DNA of 20,789 nt from Spongospora subterranea (lineage: Eukaryota > Endomyxa > Phytomyxea > Plasmodiophorida > Plasmodiophoridae): contig OUQQ01000346.1 in assembly GCA_900404475.1 (NCBI GenBank), positions 1-20,789 of the forward strand. The letters are read 5' to 3'. The notes beneath the pieces are model-generated. The model was given only the letters and a program-made list of their open reading frames with translations. It was not told the origin of the DNA and made no database searches. Positions 9,091 to 20,354 of the stretch are shown here, piece after piece; within the stretch, counting starts at the first letter, position 1; every line of letters starts with the position of its first letter. The translations under genes were made by a program, and so were the position numbers.

Positions 9091-9110
9091 GTCGGACAAT
9101 ATAGTCCGAC
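9091..9110. promoter_or_regulatory. Palindrome with CGG-N10-CCG core upstream of ECM29
   Basis: The 7-bp arms GTCGGAC and GTCCGAC surround AATATA, 53 bases before the ECM29 ATG. The core CGG-N10-CCG (9093-9108) has the geometry bound by some fungal Zn(II)2Cys6 regulators such as Put3. If the site is used, it would favour a fungal origin, but this is inference from one site. Confidence 0.5.
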
Positions 9111-9163
9111 TGCTCATCAGCTAATCGGTTCATTATTCGAATCGCCGCTGTCGCACTTCTCTC

Positions 9164-12100
9164 ATGAACTCTCCTTCCACGGATGAGCAAGACCTCGAAG
9201 TGCTTGACGGGACTCTAAACAGAATAGTCGTCGTTGCGGATTCTGATTTAACACCAGTTCTGGCTCGTGTCGTTCCGCGCTTACTCCCGCTGCTGGACCG
9301 TTCGGAGCCCGTTCGTGAGAAATGTATTCAAATCTTTGCCCACATTCGTACGAGGTTGGTTAAAGGAGCGGTTGAACTTCCCATTGCGGAACTGGTTCAG
9401 CTGTATCAACGCGGTAATGGGATCGGGGCAGCGGCAAGTGTCACCGCTATCAAACTTATTGATCAAGCATTTGTCTTGGCTACTCCCAAGGAATGTTTGT
9501 CCTTGTTAGATGCTTTGCTTCGTGGAGTCTCAGCAAGACCATATGGGCACCGGCAATCGCTGGTTAACATCGTTCTACGATGTCTTCCTTTAATTACGTA
9601 CTCCGGCCCTTTGGACCAAGCCACAAGCAAGTTTCCTTTTCTTTCAGAACCGTCAGGTAGATTTGTTTGTCTTATTGAAGACAATTTTGTGAAATTTTTG
9701 ATTTTAGATCGAAGTTGGATGTTTGCTCTTTTTCAAGATTTCTTGTTGCTTCGTCCCCAGACGCAGGTTTGAATTCGTCGTAATCTTTGAATTTGTATGC
9801 CGTTGAGATTTATACACCAGGCATTTGCAAAAGGTTCGCGACCCGATTGTGGTTTTTCTCAAGCGTCTTGGGATGCGATGGAAAAAGTTGGCAGATCCAT
9901 TGCAGAGCTAGCAATCATAAAGTCAAGCATTTTGAAGTTTCTGTCGTCCGGCTCTTTTCTGCCTTGCGAGGTTAAGACGACTTCTGGTCTGTAATGAGCC
10001 CCATTTCAGTGATTTTTTATAGGTGTTCATTCATGGAGTTATTGCGATGAGTGATTCAAACCATGAAGTCATCTCCCAAGGGGAAATACTGTTTCGGCGT
10101 ATCGGAAAGCCCGACATCAACGACCTTAGTGTCGCTAATAGTCTACTTTCCCTATACATCGGTAAATCTGTAATTAACGTGTAGTCAGTAAATCAAATCT
10201 GCTTCAGGTTCTCCGACACGAACCTGTGCATCATATCCTCTCAAGCTTCATTTGCTTCCGGTATTTTGCCAATTGTCTCACGCCACCGCCACTGTTTTTA
10301 AGGCAGTAACTAAGGTAATCATAATTCATTGATAATGTTGTTCTTCCTTAGGATCAAACTGTCGTTTCAGGTCGTTTACGATTCAGCGTTTGGAACCCAT
10401 TCAATAACCAAGTTGACAATTTATGGTATGGAATTGTTAGCGGTCCTTATTCGCCATGGCGGTCAATCTGGATTGAAGGTTATGGGGCCTTTAATCTTCG
10501 GATCTCTCACCAAGCTTTATTCAACGGTAGCTTTGTATGATTTACCGTTAATCAGATTAATCGCAGATAAATATATGTCCAATATGGACGCTTGCAAAAT
10601 TCGCAGCCTGATCTATGATTCAATATCACATTTGATCAGCGCTGTTCCGGAAATTGGCGTATCTTCCTCAAATGTGTGATCTCATTTCCACAGTTGTAGA
10701 CCATACTCACATTGTTTTGGTTTAGTATGCGAAGCTACTATTCCAGCAGCTTCGAACGGAAGTTCCATCTGTACGGGTTGGGATGAAAACCCCTTTACAG
10801 TTGCTGGCCACAGTTTTCAGCGAACATGCGTCAAGTGGGGTAAAGCTCGAACTCAAATGTGATTTTTATTGATATGTTTTTCATTGAACCCTTCTCATTC
10901 TTTCAACCGCAGCATTTCTAATAGAACTGTGTCAAGCGCCACCTGATGATGTATTAGATATTCAAAAAGAATGCGCCCTGATTTGGATATCCCGTGTGTA
11001 TTCCTTCAATGATTGCGAGGCGCGTTTTGTTGGGTTATCCTTGGTTTGAAGCATATAAATATGTTTTTTCTGTTTTTTTATGCTCTTCAAGGTTGACGAT
11101 GAAAGTACAATAGTAAGGGACGCCGCAAAAAGATCGCTTTTGCCCCATAAAACAGATTTGCCAAAAGGTGTGAGTTGTTTTCTGCCTAAGCTAGTATTGT
11201 CCACTCTGATGCTGTTTCAGTCTCCCCCTTTCCTAGGTTCATTGATTTTATGGAGCTGTTGAAATCACATGCATATCTTGAAGAAGAATCTGCAGGTGTG
11301 TTGAAACATGCGTTGATCTTTTTACGGATGTGTATCGCCTTCCAGGCATCGGAGGTATGCTTCTTGTGACGCGATTTTCAGGCGTATTTTGTAACGATCG
11401 TTATAGGAGCATAAAAACGTTTCTGAAGTGCTGTCTCAAATTGCCAGTTACCATCAGGAATACGCGGTTGCGTTTGCATCAATGGTTTATATCGCCTTTG
11501 AAAGGTACGTACGTCTGGAGTGTTTGCTGCATGGTTACTTATCGTTACGGTTATATAGGTTCACATCGAAGTCTTCTGAGGTATCCTCGTTACAATATGA
11601 GGCTTCAGTCACAATGCTTTTAATCGTTTCGTCATCACCACAAGTGATTCTATCAGATCTTCGTGAAAAGGTTTGCTAGGCGTCTTACCTTTAATTATCT
11701 CGTTGATGACTCTATTCAGCGCTTGGAATGGGTACGCTCCATAATGTGTAACAGTACAGAAGAATCGACGAGAAAGAATATGTCAGAAATCTGGGGGTTC
11801 ATGTTTTCTGGTGGGGATATTCCGCGGGAAGTGATCATTACGGTAATCGACAATCTCTATGTGGCAATAACGGCACCGGTGAAAGATCAGGTATTCTTTC
11901 GGATTTTGGTTTCCAATACCTTGAAGCTCATCGGTGCATCTGTGTCTTAGGGAATTTCTATTCTTCATGGATCATGTTTAGGTCTTGGACAAATCGTAAA
12001 AGCATATTTACTGTCCGAGTCAATCTCAAAGTCAGGCTACCAGTATTTGCCATTTTTTCTTAAGATTGACACGGTTTAGTGACTTGCTTATCAATCCTAC

Positions 12101-15100
12101 TTCCGCCATTATATCCTTGTTACAATCTCCTGTTCCGCTGGGTAAGAAGGCATTGTTTATCTAAAAACCCGGCTATTTACCATCGATATTCAAGTCTGCT
12201 CCGGTGCATGTACCGCAATCTGCACGATTGCAGGATCGCGTCCACTTCCTTTGGTTTCTGGTCAAGAGGTTGAATCTATGAGTATGCTGATTGAGAGGTT
12301 AAAGTTGCTCGGGAAGTCTTGCCAAGCGGAGCATAGAGTGTCAGAGATTGCCATTTCAGCTCTGGGCCATATCGCTACATCTGCGGATGAAAACACATGT
12401 AAACTAGTCATCGATGCCCTCATATCGTTGAATAGCGTTCGCGAGGAACAAGTTTTATTCAGTGTGGTATGGGTTTTTTCAAGCAGTTAATGTTACATTG
12501 AGGTGCTTCAGGGGGAAGCTTTGGTCCTTTGCTGCAATGGCACCCTTGCGTCTATAACTTCGTCAAGTCCGGCTGTTTCGCGTCCCTTCAGATCATCAAT
12601 ACTATCACTCTTGATCAAGCGCCTAACTGAGGATTTAATTTACAACGGCAGTGTCGTCGCCCGATGTGCAGGGTCTGTGTGGTTGCTTTGTCTTGTCAGA
12701 TATGTCCAAGGTAAGCTGTTTCATTTCGCCTTTAACAATGGGTAATGAAAACCAATCGTCAAGGTGATGAAATCGCAAGCTTCAGTAATCGCATCCAGGA
12801 GGCTCTAGCCTCTCAATTGCTTGAATCGCGTGTGTTAACCCTTGAATGTGCATGTAAAGGGCTCGCAATAATATTTCAAAACAGGTGAGGTGCGGTTAGT
12901 ATTTTTTATTCACAACTTGATTAACGCTATATGCATGACAGCCCTGCCTCAGTGAAAGAGGAGCTGATTAGGGCACTAATGATTTTGGCTCCCACTAGTA
13001 AGAAAGATAATTCTGAATCTTGCGTAAAAGAGCTTTTTGGTATTGCGCGGGAACTCGGAAAACCTGAGTTGATATATAAGTAGTATTGTTTTTTCTCAGT
13101 TTTCGTTACAATTGATTACACTTTATCAGGTTCCTCGATATTTCGTGCCAGCATTCTATTTGGAGTACCGAGCATGGCGCTGGGTTTTCGTTGGGCAGCC
13201 TTGCTCAAGTTAGTGCTGCTATTATGCCCAACTTTACTTCCATTGTGTCCAAACTGTATCGCTACCAATTTGATCCGATCTTAAAAATTCGTTCAACCAT
13301 GAAAGCGCTGTGGGCCATAGATCCTGCAATTGTGACAGGTATTATTGCAAAACAAGGGATTTTTCTTCTCTTAAGTTATGTCTCAGCTCATTTCGATGTT
13401 ATATTATCTGATTTGACAACTTGCATGGTCGATCGCGAGCCAAGAATTCGACAAAGCAGTTGTACAGCCATTTTGGAGTTAATTTCTTCTCGCGGTTTCT
13501 CTAAAATGTCGAAACATATTGAACGTCTGTACACCAATGTGTTGCTCGTTATCGATGACGTCGATGTATGTTCGTTAACATTTACAACAGTATGGTTATT
13601 AATGAGCTGATCAGGACGCTGTAAGATCATCTGGTCTCTCTCTTAGTGTTGCGTTAAGTTCTTTCTTCGAAAGAGTCTGCGATATTAATTTTTCTTTGCC
13701 TGATGAAACATCCAGCTGTCTATCAATAATCTTACCCGTTTTGATCAAAAACGGAATTGAGGCTAATTCCAAAATGGTCTCTATCTAATGTCTGAGATCA
13801 TCGACGCCACTAATACTTTGTAGGTGAATTCCGTCGCTATTTCTACAGTTGCCAGACTGGTCAGTGCTTCTGGCAAATCGATATCGCGGTACATCACACT
13901 ATTGCTGCGAATTTTACTAGAAGCTCTTTCTTCATTCGAATCCCAGGTAGGAGTTTATATCCTCTCCGAGCTGCTATTTACCGATATCCATTTCAATCAG
14001 GTGGTTAATTACGCCATGTTCCATACGGCAACCCTGAATGTCACCCAAGAACAATTAGAAACCGTGCGGCTATCCATGGCAAAATCGTCGCCTTTATCGT
14101 CTGCTTTGACAATGTGTGCTGAACAAGTCGACGCCGAAATATTTGGTGATGTCCGTCGATGGCACCTTCTATTTGAGTATATTTTCTCATGTCTAACACT
14201 GTCATAGGTTGTAAATATTCTAACAGACGTGATCCATCAAGGGATTGGATTACCGACTATGGATGGTGCAGCTGAATTCACTAATATCATCACGCATCGA
14301 CTTCCTTCCGAAATGGCTCTGCACTCGCATAAGTTAGTAGATGCGATTCTTCCTGGTAACTACTTCATCCGAAGCGGATTATTAAAGATCAGGATAATCA
14401 CAACTATTCATGTAGTAATTGTCATATCTGGACCATCCGTGAAAAGGTCGTTATCGACTACATTGTCGCATTTAACAAACGTTGCTTTATCTAAGCAAAT
14501 TCATAAAGTGATAGAGTGTTGCAAAAAAGTAAGTTTGTCGATCGTTTTGGTCCCCGCAACGCTCATTCGTAAATGCCAGCTGTTTTTTGCTGGTGATTTT
14601 GAACTGAGCTCCACCATCTGTCGAAACTTAACTCAACATGTCACATCTTTGAATCTGCGACCATACTACAGTCTACTGATGCCATTATGCTTTCTTGGCA
14701 AACACTGCGAAGATGCATCCGCATCGAACTACTATTGTCAGGTTAGCAGATTTGAGTTATCATTTACTATCCGCTCAATATGGATAGGCATGGGAAGAAG
14801 GTACTGTCGGTACCCACACTGGTGTCCGCGCCCATGTTGCTGAAATTTCCGAGTTGATTGCTGAATCGATCCAGTCACCGTCCTATCAACATAAGCATAT
14901 TGGCCTGACAACGGTGTCGGAGTTTGTGGACATCATTCAGAATGAATCCCCAGGTGCTGGCGTTTATGAATGTTTGGTTTCCAACCTGATTGTATTTGTT
15001 GCCAGATAATGTTGAGGTGCTGCTTCCCTCGATATTTGCTTGCATTGCATGCCCCTATTGGAATGGGAAAGATTCGGCACTAACGGCTCTCCTTTCCGTG

Positions 15101-15925
15101 GCCAAAAGGTGTACCCCTACATTATTATCGCCGGAACGTCTCGACAAGATGACACAGATGTTACATGTATTGCTGTGATTCCGTTCGTTGAATTCACCTG
15201 ACAATCGTTCAGAAAGAATGTCATCGATCTGACAATCCTGTTGGGTGCCAAGCGCTTCTTTTTTCGACTCTGGCTGAATTTTCATCGCTGTTTCCGGATC
15301 GAGATTTTGTATCCGGAATTAAACCAGTTGTAGAAAACATGTTCCTTTCTATGGGTGAAAGAAGCGATAGCTTCAATAGACCCTCTGATGAATCGTATAA
15401 ACAAAATCAACTGCGAAATATTCTAGTCGCATCGGTATTGTCGCTTGTTTCTCGAATTTCATCTGCTCATGCTGGTTAGACCATCGTACAGCGCTTTGTT
15501 CCTTTCCTGAGCCTTTGTCGCTAGGGATATCATTCAAGGAGGCCATTTCGATGATATTAAGCTGTTTGAAAGGTCAAGATGCTTCTATTCAGACGATCGC
15601 GTACACATCACTCAATGTTTTGCTGAAGTGCAATTTACGCCTCAATACGAGATTGGAACGCGATCAACTTGATCGCATCGTGGAGTTTTGCATCAGCTCA
15701 AGTCAGGGCAGCGACCGGGAGTCATTGCGTGCAGCTGCACTAGATGTATTATCATCTTTGATCGAGCTTACTGACGTGGCGGATTATATCCCAACGATAG
15801 TTGGCTTAATTGATAACATCTCAAAGTCAAATCAGACTGACGTTCTGGAACGCGTCTATATCATTAGACGGCTCATACAGAAGAATTCGACACCTTCCAA
15901 AGCGGCACTCATTACACAAAACTAA
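9164..15925 (+). CDS. ECM29: Proteasome adaptor and scaffold protein ECM29, 31 exons
   Basis: Large HEAT-repeat protein that tethers the 19S and 20S particles of the 26S proteasome and acts in its quality control. Exons: 9164-9656, 9708-9766, 9821-9970, 10023-10161, 10208-10314, 10371-10673, 10726-10858, 10913-11043, 11092-11167, 11221-11354, 11407-11504, 11559-11670, 11720-11890, 11951-12030, 12080-12141, 12195-12466, 12512-12710, 12764-12884, 12942-13079, 13130-13338, 13387-13565, 13615-13776, 13824-13946, 14001-14150, 14208-14355, 14416-14528, 14580-14741, 14788-14953, 15006-15166, 15213-15474, 15525-15925. The product is 1737 residues; known homologues have about 1850. All 30 introns are 45-60 bases and every join keeps frame. 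Family landmarks: DLEVLDGTLNRI and RSEPVREKC (N-terminal HEAT units), VVYDSAFGTHS, HGSCLGLGQIV, VGEAL, LYRYQFDP (about 1035-1042), RLSMAKSSP and MPLCFLGKH. The stop is TAA. Individual splice sites are less certain for introns 7, 14 and 20. Confidence 0.95.
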
Positions 15926-15967
15926 TATAATATATTGGCTTATGACCGTTCAGTTTCCCTTCGTTAT

Positions 15968-17763
15968 TCACCATCGTTTGGGGACGTTCTTAACCTTCGA
16001 TGATTTATCGGACCAAGGAATATTTGAAGGTCGTTGTCCAACAGTAGTGTTGGCCTTTTTTCTTTTCTCGATATCTTCAGACAAGTGCACAAACTCTGCC
16101 TGGACCCGAATCAGTTCTTTGAAGAATATATCTGTCAACACCATATCAGAAACCAGAGAGGATATTCTGTTTTTTAACAAATACGATTTTCAGCTTTGAG
16201 GGCGAGAACATCATTGATAACGGGCTGTTTCAGAGTGTCTAGCTCAAGCTGATTGGCTTTTGCTGCTTTCTTAACGGTCGATATACTGGCCAGGACCTCG
16301 TTCTGCCATTGAGCGATCCTATCGTTATATGACGCCTCTGCGATGTGCAATCGCGATAGATTGTTCTTGATAATGTCGACATGGTTCGCCACATCAGTGT
16401 GCATCCCAGATAGATCGGCTCTGAACCCCTCCTGCGCTCAAACCACCTCAATCAAAACGCGATGCGAACGCCTTGAATCGTCACCCATACAATATCGTCG
16501 TCGATGTGATTCCACTCCAGCATTGCCTGATTGCACATCTCCTTCTCCATATACTGAACCGCAGCCATCACCTGTTGCGCCATATCCTATGCCATATTCA
16601 CGACCCGCAACCGGCGTTGAGCCGGCCCTCGTACCTGAATCATCGGATGGATCTCGTTATAGACCTGATCGGCATCATCCCGACCCGCCTGGCGACGCTT
16701 CTCCATACCCTCGATCGCCTTCATGTTCGAGTTCAACGCCGCCGAACTCGATTCAATCCTGGTTGAAATTGTCCCCGCCAATTCCGACAGGTTATTGTAC
16801 TGGGCCAGAAAATGAGCAGTTATTGACTCAACAAACATTCCCCTCACAAACCTTGTCGTCGAGCTCGTGACATAGTTGTTTCAACGATGCCATCTCCGAT
16901 GATATATCGTTGAGCTGAACAAAATGCGATCAATTGCTGGCGATAACTGCAATGTGACGAGGAACGACCTGTCGCAGTCTATGTGAGGTTGTTTTCGCCA
17001 AGTCAGGGCCGGATTTATTGCCAGAATACTGGCCCTTGGAGCTGTGGAAATCATCCAGAGCCTGCTCGATGATGACCAGGCGCTCACTGAGCAGATCCAG
17101 CTGCGTCAACTCGGTCGATGTGGCGTTGGCGGCCTGCTCGGTATCGCCTGTGGTTGCGGATGGCGATAGCAATGGGCCGGTCTGTCTCACCATCGCTATT
17201 CAGATCATCGTCGTTTGCGGCGAAATGGGAACGACGACACTCCGCGGGAACTCACCAACTTCATGGTCGAATCGATCTCGCAATGACCACGAACGAATAC
17301 GTTCAGCCGATCAACCTCCCCGAGCAACTGCGCAATATCCATCGTCGACGCTTTCTTCGTCAACGCCGATTTCAGCTCTGAACCAGATCACAATCTTCTC
17401 ATTCGCTCATCAGATCAGCGAAGTGGTTTACCTTGTTTTGTCGCCTTTGATTCGATAGCCAGAATCAGCTCCTGTTGCGCTTTCTGGATATTGTCCCGGA
17501 CGTCGTCCGGTTTGCTCATGGCGATCAATAGCCGATCCGCTTCCTCTTTCCTCAGGCACGACTCGATCTGTCGCTTCATATCCAGCAGGTCACCTTCCTT
17601 CACCAACCCCGAGAAAACAAAACATTAGCTCAGGAAGGCGTTGCCCCATCCACCCGGTGGATACCTGTCTGGACACATCCCTCTGTAGCTGGATCACCAT
17701 CGCTCTCAGATCGTCCAGATCGGATCCCGTCGCCGTCGAGGTGCTCCCACCCTCGTGCGCCAT
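15968..17763 (-). CDS. Coiled-coil protein of unknown family, 9 exons
   Basis: Minus-strand exons 17665-17763, 17432-17597, 17256-17377, 16969-17181, 16852-16914, 16635-16799, 16491-16586, 16185-16431, 15968-16131 join without a stop into 444 residues ending in VPKRW and TGA. Introns are 48-74 bases. The protein is hydrophilic and helix-forming, with heptad-like stretches: about 15-120 (containing LRKEEADRLL and ELKSALTKKA), 145-175, and most of 190-415. A Ser/Thr/Ala-rich linker lies near 127-147. The tail from about 418 is basic and probably disordered. There is no signal peptide or membrane segment. I do not recognise the family; cytoskeletal, centrosomal or nuclear-pore roles would all fit such a rod. 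Two splice choices are weaker: the AAG acceptor at 17598 and the 74-base intron (17182-17255), where an earlier AG exists. The region is more GC-rich than its neighbours. It ends 42 bases from ECM29. Confidence 0.72.
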
Positions 17764-18323
17764 CAGGATACCAAATCACGTACTCAAATCGATAATCCGT
17801 CGAAAAATATCCATCGTGATCGCAATGTAGATTTGACCAACGCCGAACGGGCCTTTCAGCGACGCGAAACCAGTTGACGTTTTCACCAAGTCCCCGACTT
17901 CACCAAAACTTTATTCGTTGAGACGGATTCCTCTTCCCTGGGAAACCCGGCGCAGTCCTGAGTTCATTCGGCGACGGCAACTGCGAGCACCCAAAAGCGC
18001 AGCGGCCACGTCGTTGGAGAAGCCGTCGCCCTGTGGTATTCGGTCAAAAAACGGGGACCGTATCTTGCCAGGGATTCAATTCACAGTTGTGTTTGCCCAT
18101 TCCTTAACCGACGGGTTCTCCACGGCCTGGTCGGTTCGTACCCTCGTCGTTGAACTTTTTGAGTCAGGAATGCGCCGATTCCCACTTGGAAAATCCGTTT
18201 TTGTCGAAGAAACTTGTCATGAAGTCAGGATACCGGGAAATTGGTCCCGAAGTCGCTCAAAAGGTCCGTTCCTGGAGTTCCCATCGGCATTCCTGATTAT
18301 CCCTTGGCCTTGAATTGTCCGAT
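17764..18323. other. Upstream region of the coiled-coil gene; no gene recognised
   Basis: 560 bases. A plus-strand open frame at 17918-18313 (131 residues, Arg/Pro/Ser-rich) has no domain or intron logic and is probably accidental in this GC-richer stretch. A short motif TTCACCAA occurs twice at 17881-17906. The promoter of the coiled-coil gene should lie here. Confidence 0.4.
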
Positions 18324-18870
18324 TCAAATAAGAAGGAGATCGCAGATGATATTATCGGTCCGTTTCACCCCAATTGCCAATAAACATGTGTGAGATGGGC
18401 TGAGTTGGGCCTGAATGGTCGTTATCGGTGCGATGACAATCTGGGGTGGCTGAGCTGCTGGCCGTTCATGTCCCCTAGCCAGGCAACCCTCGTCCTCTGC
18501 CTCGGTGGTCCGGTTGGCAAGAACGTCCCTCTGTATGTCCGTTTTCCAACGGAGGATCTCTTCTTCAGCACGAATGCCATTTCAATCTGTTCGAGTAAGG
18601 TCTGGGAGTTTTGTTCAATATCAGTAGTCCCTCTCGAACATGAAACAACTCTATTTTGAATGCGCCTTTTCTTGCAATTCCAAGATTATGCAATTTCTTT
18701 ATTGTGAGTTGCCGGTCGCGTTCAGAAGCCATATTGAGGGTATCGCACTTCTTGGCAATTTGCCTTTCATTTGAATTGCGCTCGATGGTCTCTTTTGAAC
18801 ATTTGTTGATAGCGTTCAACAGGGTGCGACTTTTTCGATTTTTGTCGCTTTGACAATGTGGTATATTCAA
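18324..18870 (-). pseudogene. Possible degraded coiled-coil coding region
   Basis: On the minus strand several open frames in succession read like helical, charged coiled coil, but they sit in different phases: one from 18870 containing NERQIAKKCDTLNMASERDR, one near 18620-18570 containing TLLEQIEMA, and one from about 18572 to a TGA at 18324 containing RAEEEILRWKTDIQRDVL. The last two would join with a one-base shift near 18572, and no GT-AG intron explains that shift. This fits a frameshifted relic, perhaps related to the neighbouring intact coiled-coil gene, but the similarity is only in character. An intact gene with unusual splicing, or chance, remain alternatives. Confidence 0.25.
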
Positions 18871-19345
18871 TAACGGCTTGTTGAAATTTCCACCTTTCGT
18901 GTGGATGGCGCTTTATGCTCATAAAAAATCCCAGATGTCATCTGATTTCGGTGTTTTGTCAACCATCCAGTTCCTATCAACAACCCAATTCCTATATCGG
19001 AATCAATACTCCAGATCTGAGCCAGTTATCGTTCGACTGGGAAAGGTTCTTTTTTCAGGAAACAATTTCGTTCACTAATTGGGGGTTTCAGTTTGACCAG
19101 CTCTGAAAACACTGATCTTCCCGCCATGATGCATATCAAGGGTGTATTTTCATTTTGTTCGTGGGGCGTTTTGGTACTGTTTGATATATCGAGCGTTTGA
19201 ACAACTACAATTCGCCGTCCTCAAAAAATACGGTTATATCGAATATATGAACGTTTGAGTATCTGCAGTCCCTGAGGTAAAACCACGCTAATCGTGTTTC
19301 AGACTAGAAATCAACGCTTCAACGAATTTATCGAATCTGTGTCGA
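18871..19345. other. AT-rich gap; no gene recognised
   Basis: 475 bases with only short open frames in several phases. A faint direct repeat (TATATCGA followed by GTTTGA) occurs near 19185-19200 and 19235-19258. It includes the 3' flank of the dioxygenase gene. Confidence 0.4.
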
Positions 19346-20354
19346 TCAGATTTGTGAGCTATATGATGCTAAAGACATATGACCACCGGACCATCCACCC
19401 CACAATTTCGCCATCGGTTCCTCGCCAGACGCGCCAATCACCACGAGAAGTGGGAGCAGGTGTTCCTCCCTGGGATGCGCTCTGCGAGCGTTCGGCGCTT
19501 TCTCCCAATCAATCATACGGGAGCGCCTTTGATCGGGTTCCGATCTCAGTACTGTATCGTCCAACCAATCTTGGAATTGTTTCGCCCACGATACTGGATT
19601 GGACGTGCTCTCGAACGTTTCCCCTAAATTATGGGTTGCCATTCCTGAAAATCGGGACGGCATCAGCACCGAAAAAACACAAGGTTGTTGGCAACATTTT
19701 ATACCTGATCCAATAATGAGAACGCCTTTCGAGCGCAGAGGAGCTAACGCAGCGCCAAGTGCTAAATGGGATTTCGGATCGGATGAGTCGTGAAGAGAAA
19801 CTTGAACAACGGGTATATCGGCGTTGGGGAACAACAGCATTAATGGGATAAACACCCCATGATCAAGGCCACGAGATTTATTGACTCCAACCGGTAGGCC
19901 AGCTTGACCTGTTCATGGCCTCAATCAGATTCACAATGGGATCGCCAGATTGACCCGGTCTAACTCAATAATTCCACGATCTCATTCGCCAAACCCTCAT
20001 CGAATGGGCAGTTGTATTTCAACTGGTAGGTCTCCTTGGGAAACCCATAGTAATCAAACAATAGATCCGGCGGGTTCTTCATCAAAACTTCGAATTTTGA
20101 TGTGGCTTCCCAGTGAGCAGATACGACTATAATCGCTTTTGGTTTGTGGTCACTGGATTTATATACTCGAGTCATACATTGTTTGAGGTTCTATCACGAT
20201 AGCGATTAGTTAATGATGTGGGAGATTACACGCCTCTAACCCGGCAGGTTTCTGATGTGGCATCGATTGATTTCATGGGATGATTTGAACCGACATCCAT
20301 AAAGAATGATGGCCCTCCACCATGGCCAAAAAACATGGCTGGTTCCCTGTCCAT
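19346..20354 (-). CDS. Extradiol ring-cleavage dioxygenase, DODA/LigB type, 4 exons
   Basis: Class III extradiol dioxygenase related to bacterial YgiD and plant 4,5-DOPA dioxygenase; it should open a catechol-type ring using molecular oxygen and a bound metal. The substrate is unknown. Exons on the minus strand: 20241-20354, 19965-20190, 19705-19908, 19346-19644; introns 50, 56 and 60 bases; 280 residues, a normal length. Landmarks in order: PAMFFGHGGGPSFF (His11), VVSAHWE (His64), DYYGFPKETY, RGLDHGVFIPLMLLFP, IPVVQVSL, LIIGSGMATHNL (codon split by intron 3) and REEHLLPLLVVIGASGEEP. The His residues are the expected metal and catalytic positions. The chosen start gives the usual short N terminus before the HGG motif; an in-frame upstream ATG at 20426 would add 24 residues. 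The stop is TGA. Confidence 0.92.

Larger units (their letters stand above)
8498..9163. promoter_or_regulatory. Divergent promoter region between tRNase Z and ECM29
   Basis: 666 bases separate the two divergently transcribed starts. The only open frames are short (for example 8807-8998 plus), without recognisable content. The right part carries two clear dyad symmetries, listed separately. The two genes may share control elements, but nothing in the sequence proves it. Confidence 0.5.

Noticed and set aside
10352..10370. Earlier splice acceptor for ECM29 exon 6 at 10351
   Set aside because: It gives a frame lacking family similarity; the acceptor at 10370 restores the conserved VVYDSAFGT segment.
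11296..11345. Extra intron in ECM29 between 11296 and 11345
   Set aside because: Bases read as coding in frame (GVLKHALIFLRMCIAFQ), matching the helical character expected there, so no intron was placed.
16343..16870. 175-codon Pro/Ser-rich plus-strand open frame
   Set aside because: It is antisense to in-phase exons of the coiled-coil gene; its composition is what the complement of such codons gives.
19379..19716. Plus-strand open frames opposite the dioxygenase
   Set aside because: They are shadows of the well-supported minus-strand dioxygenase exons.
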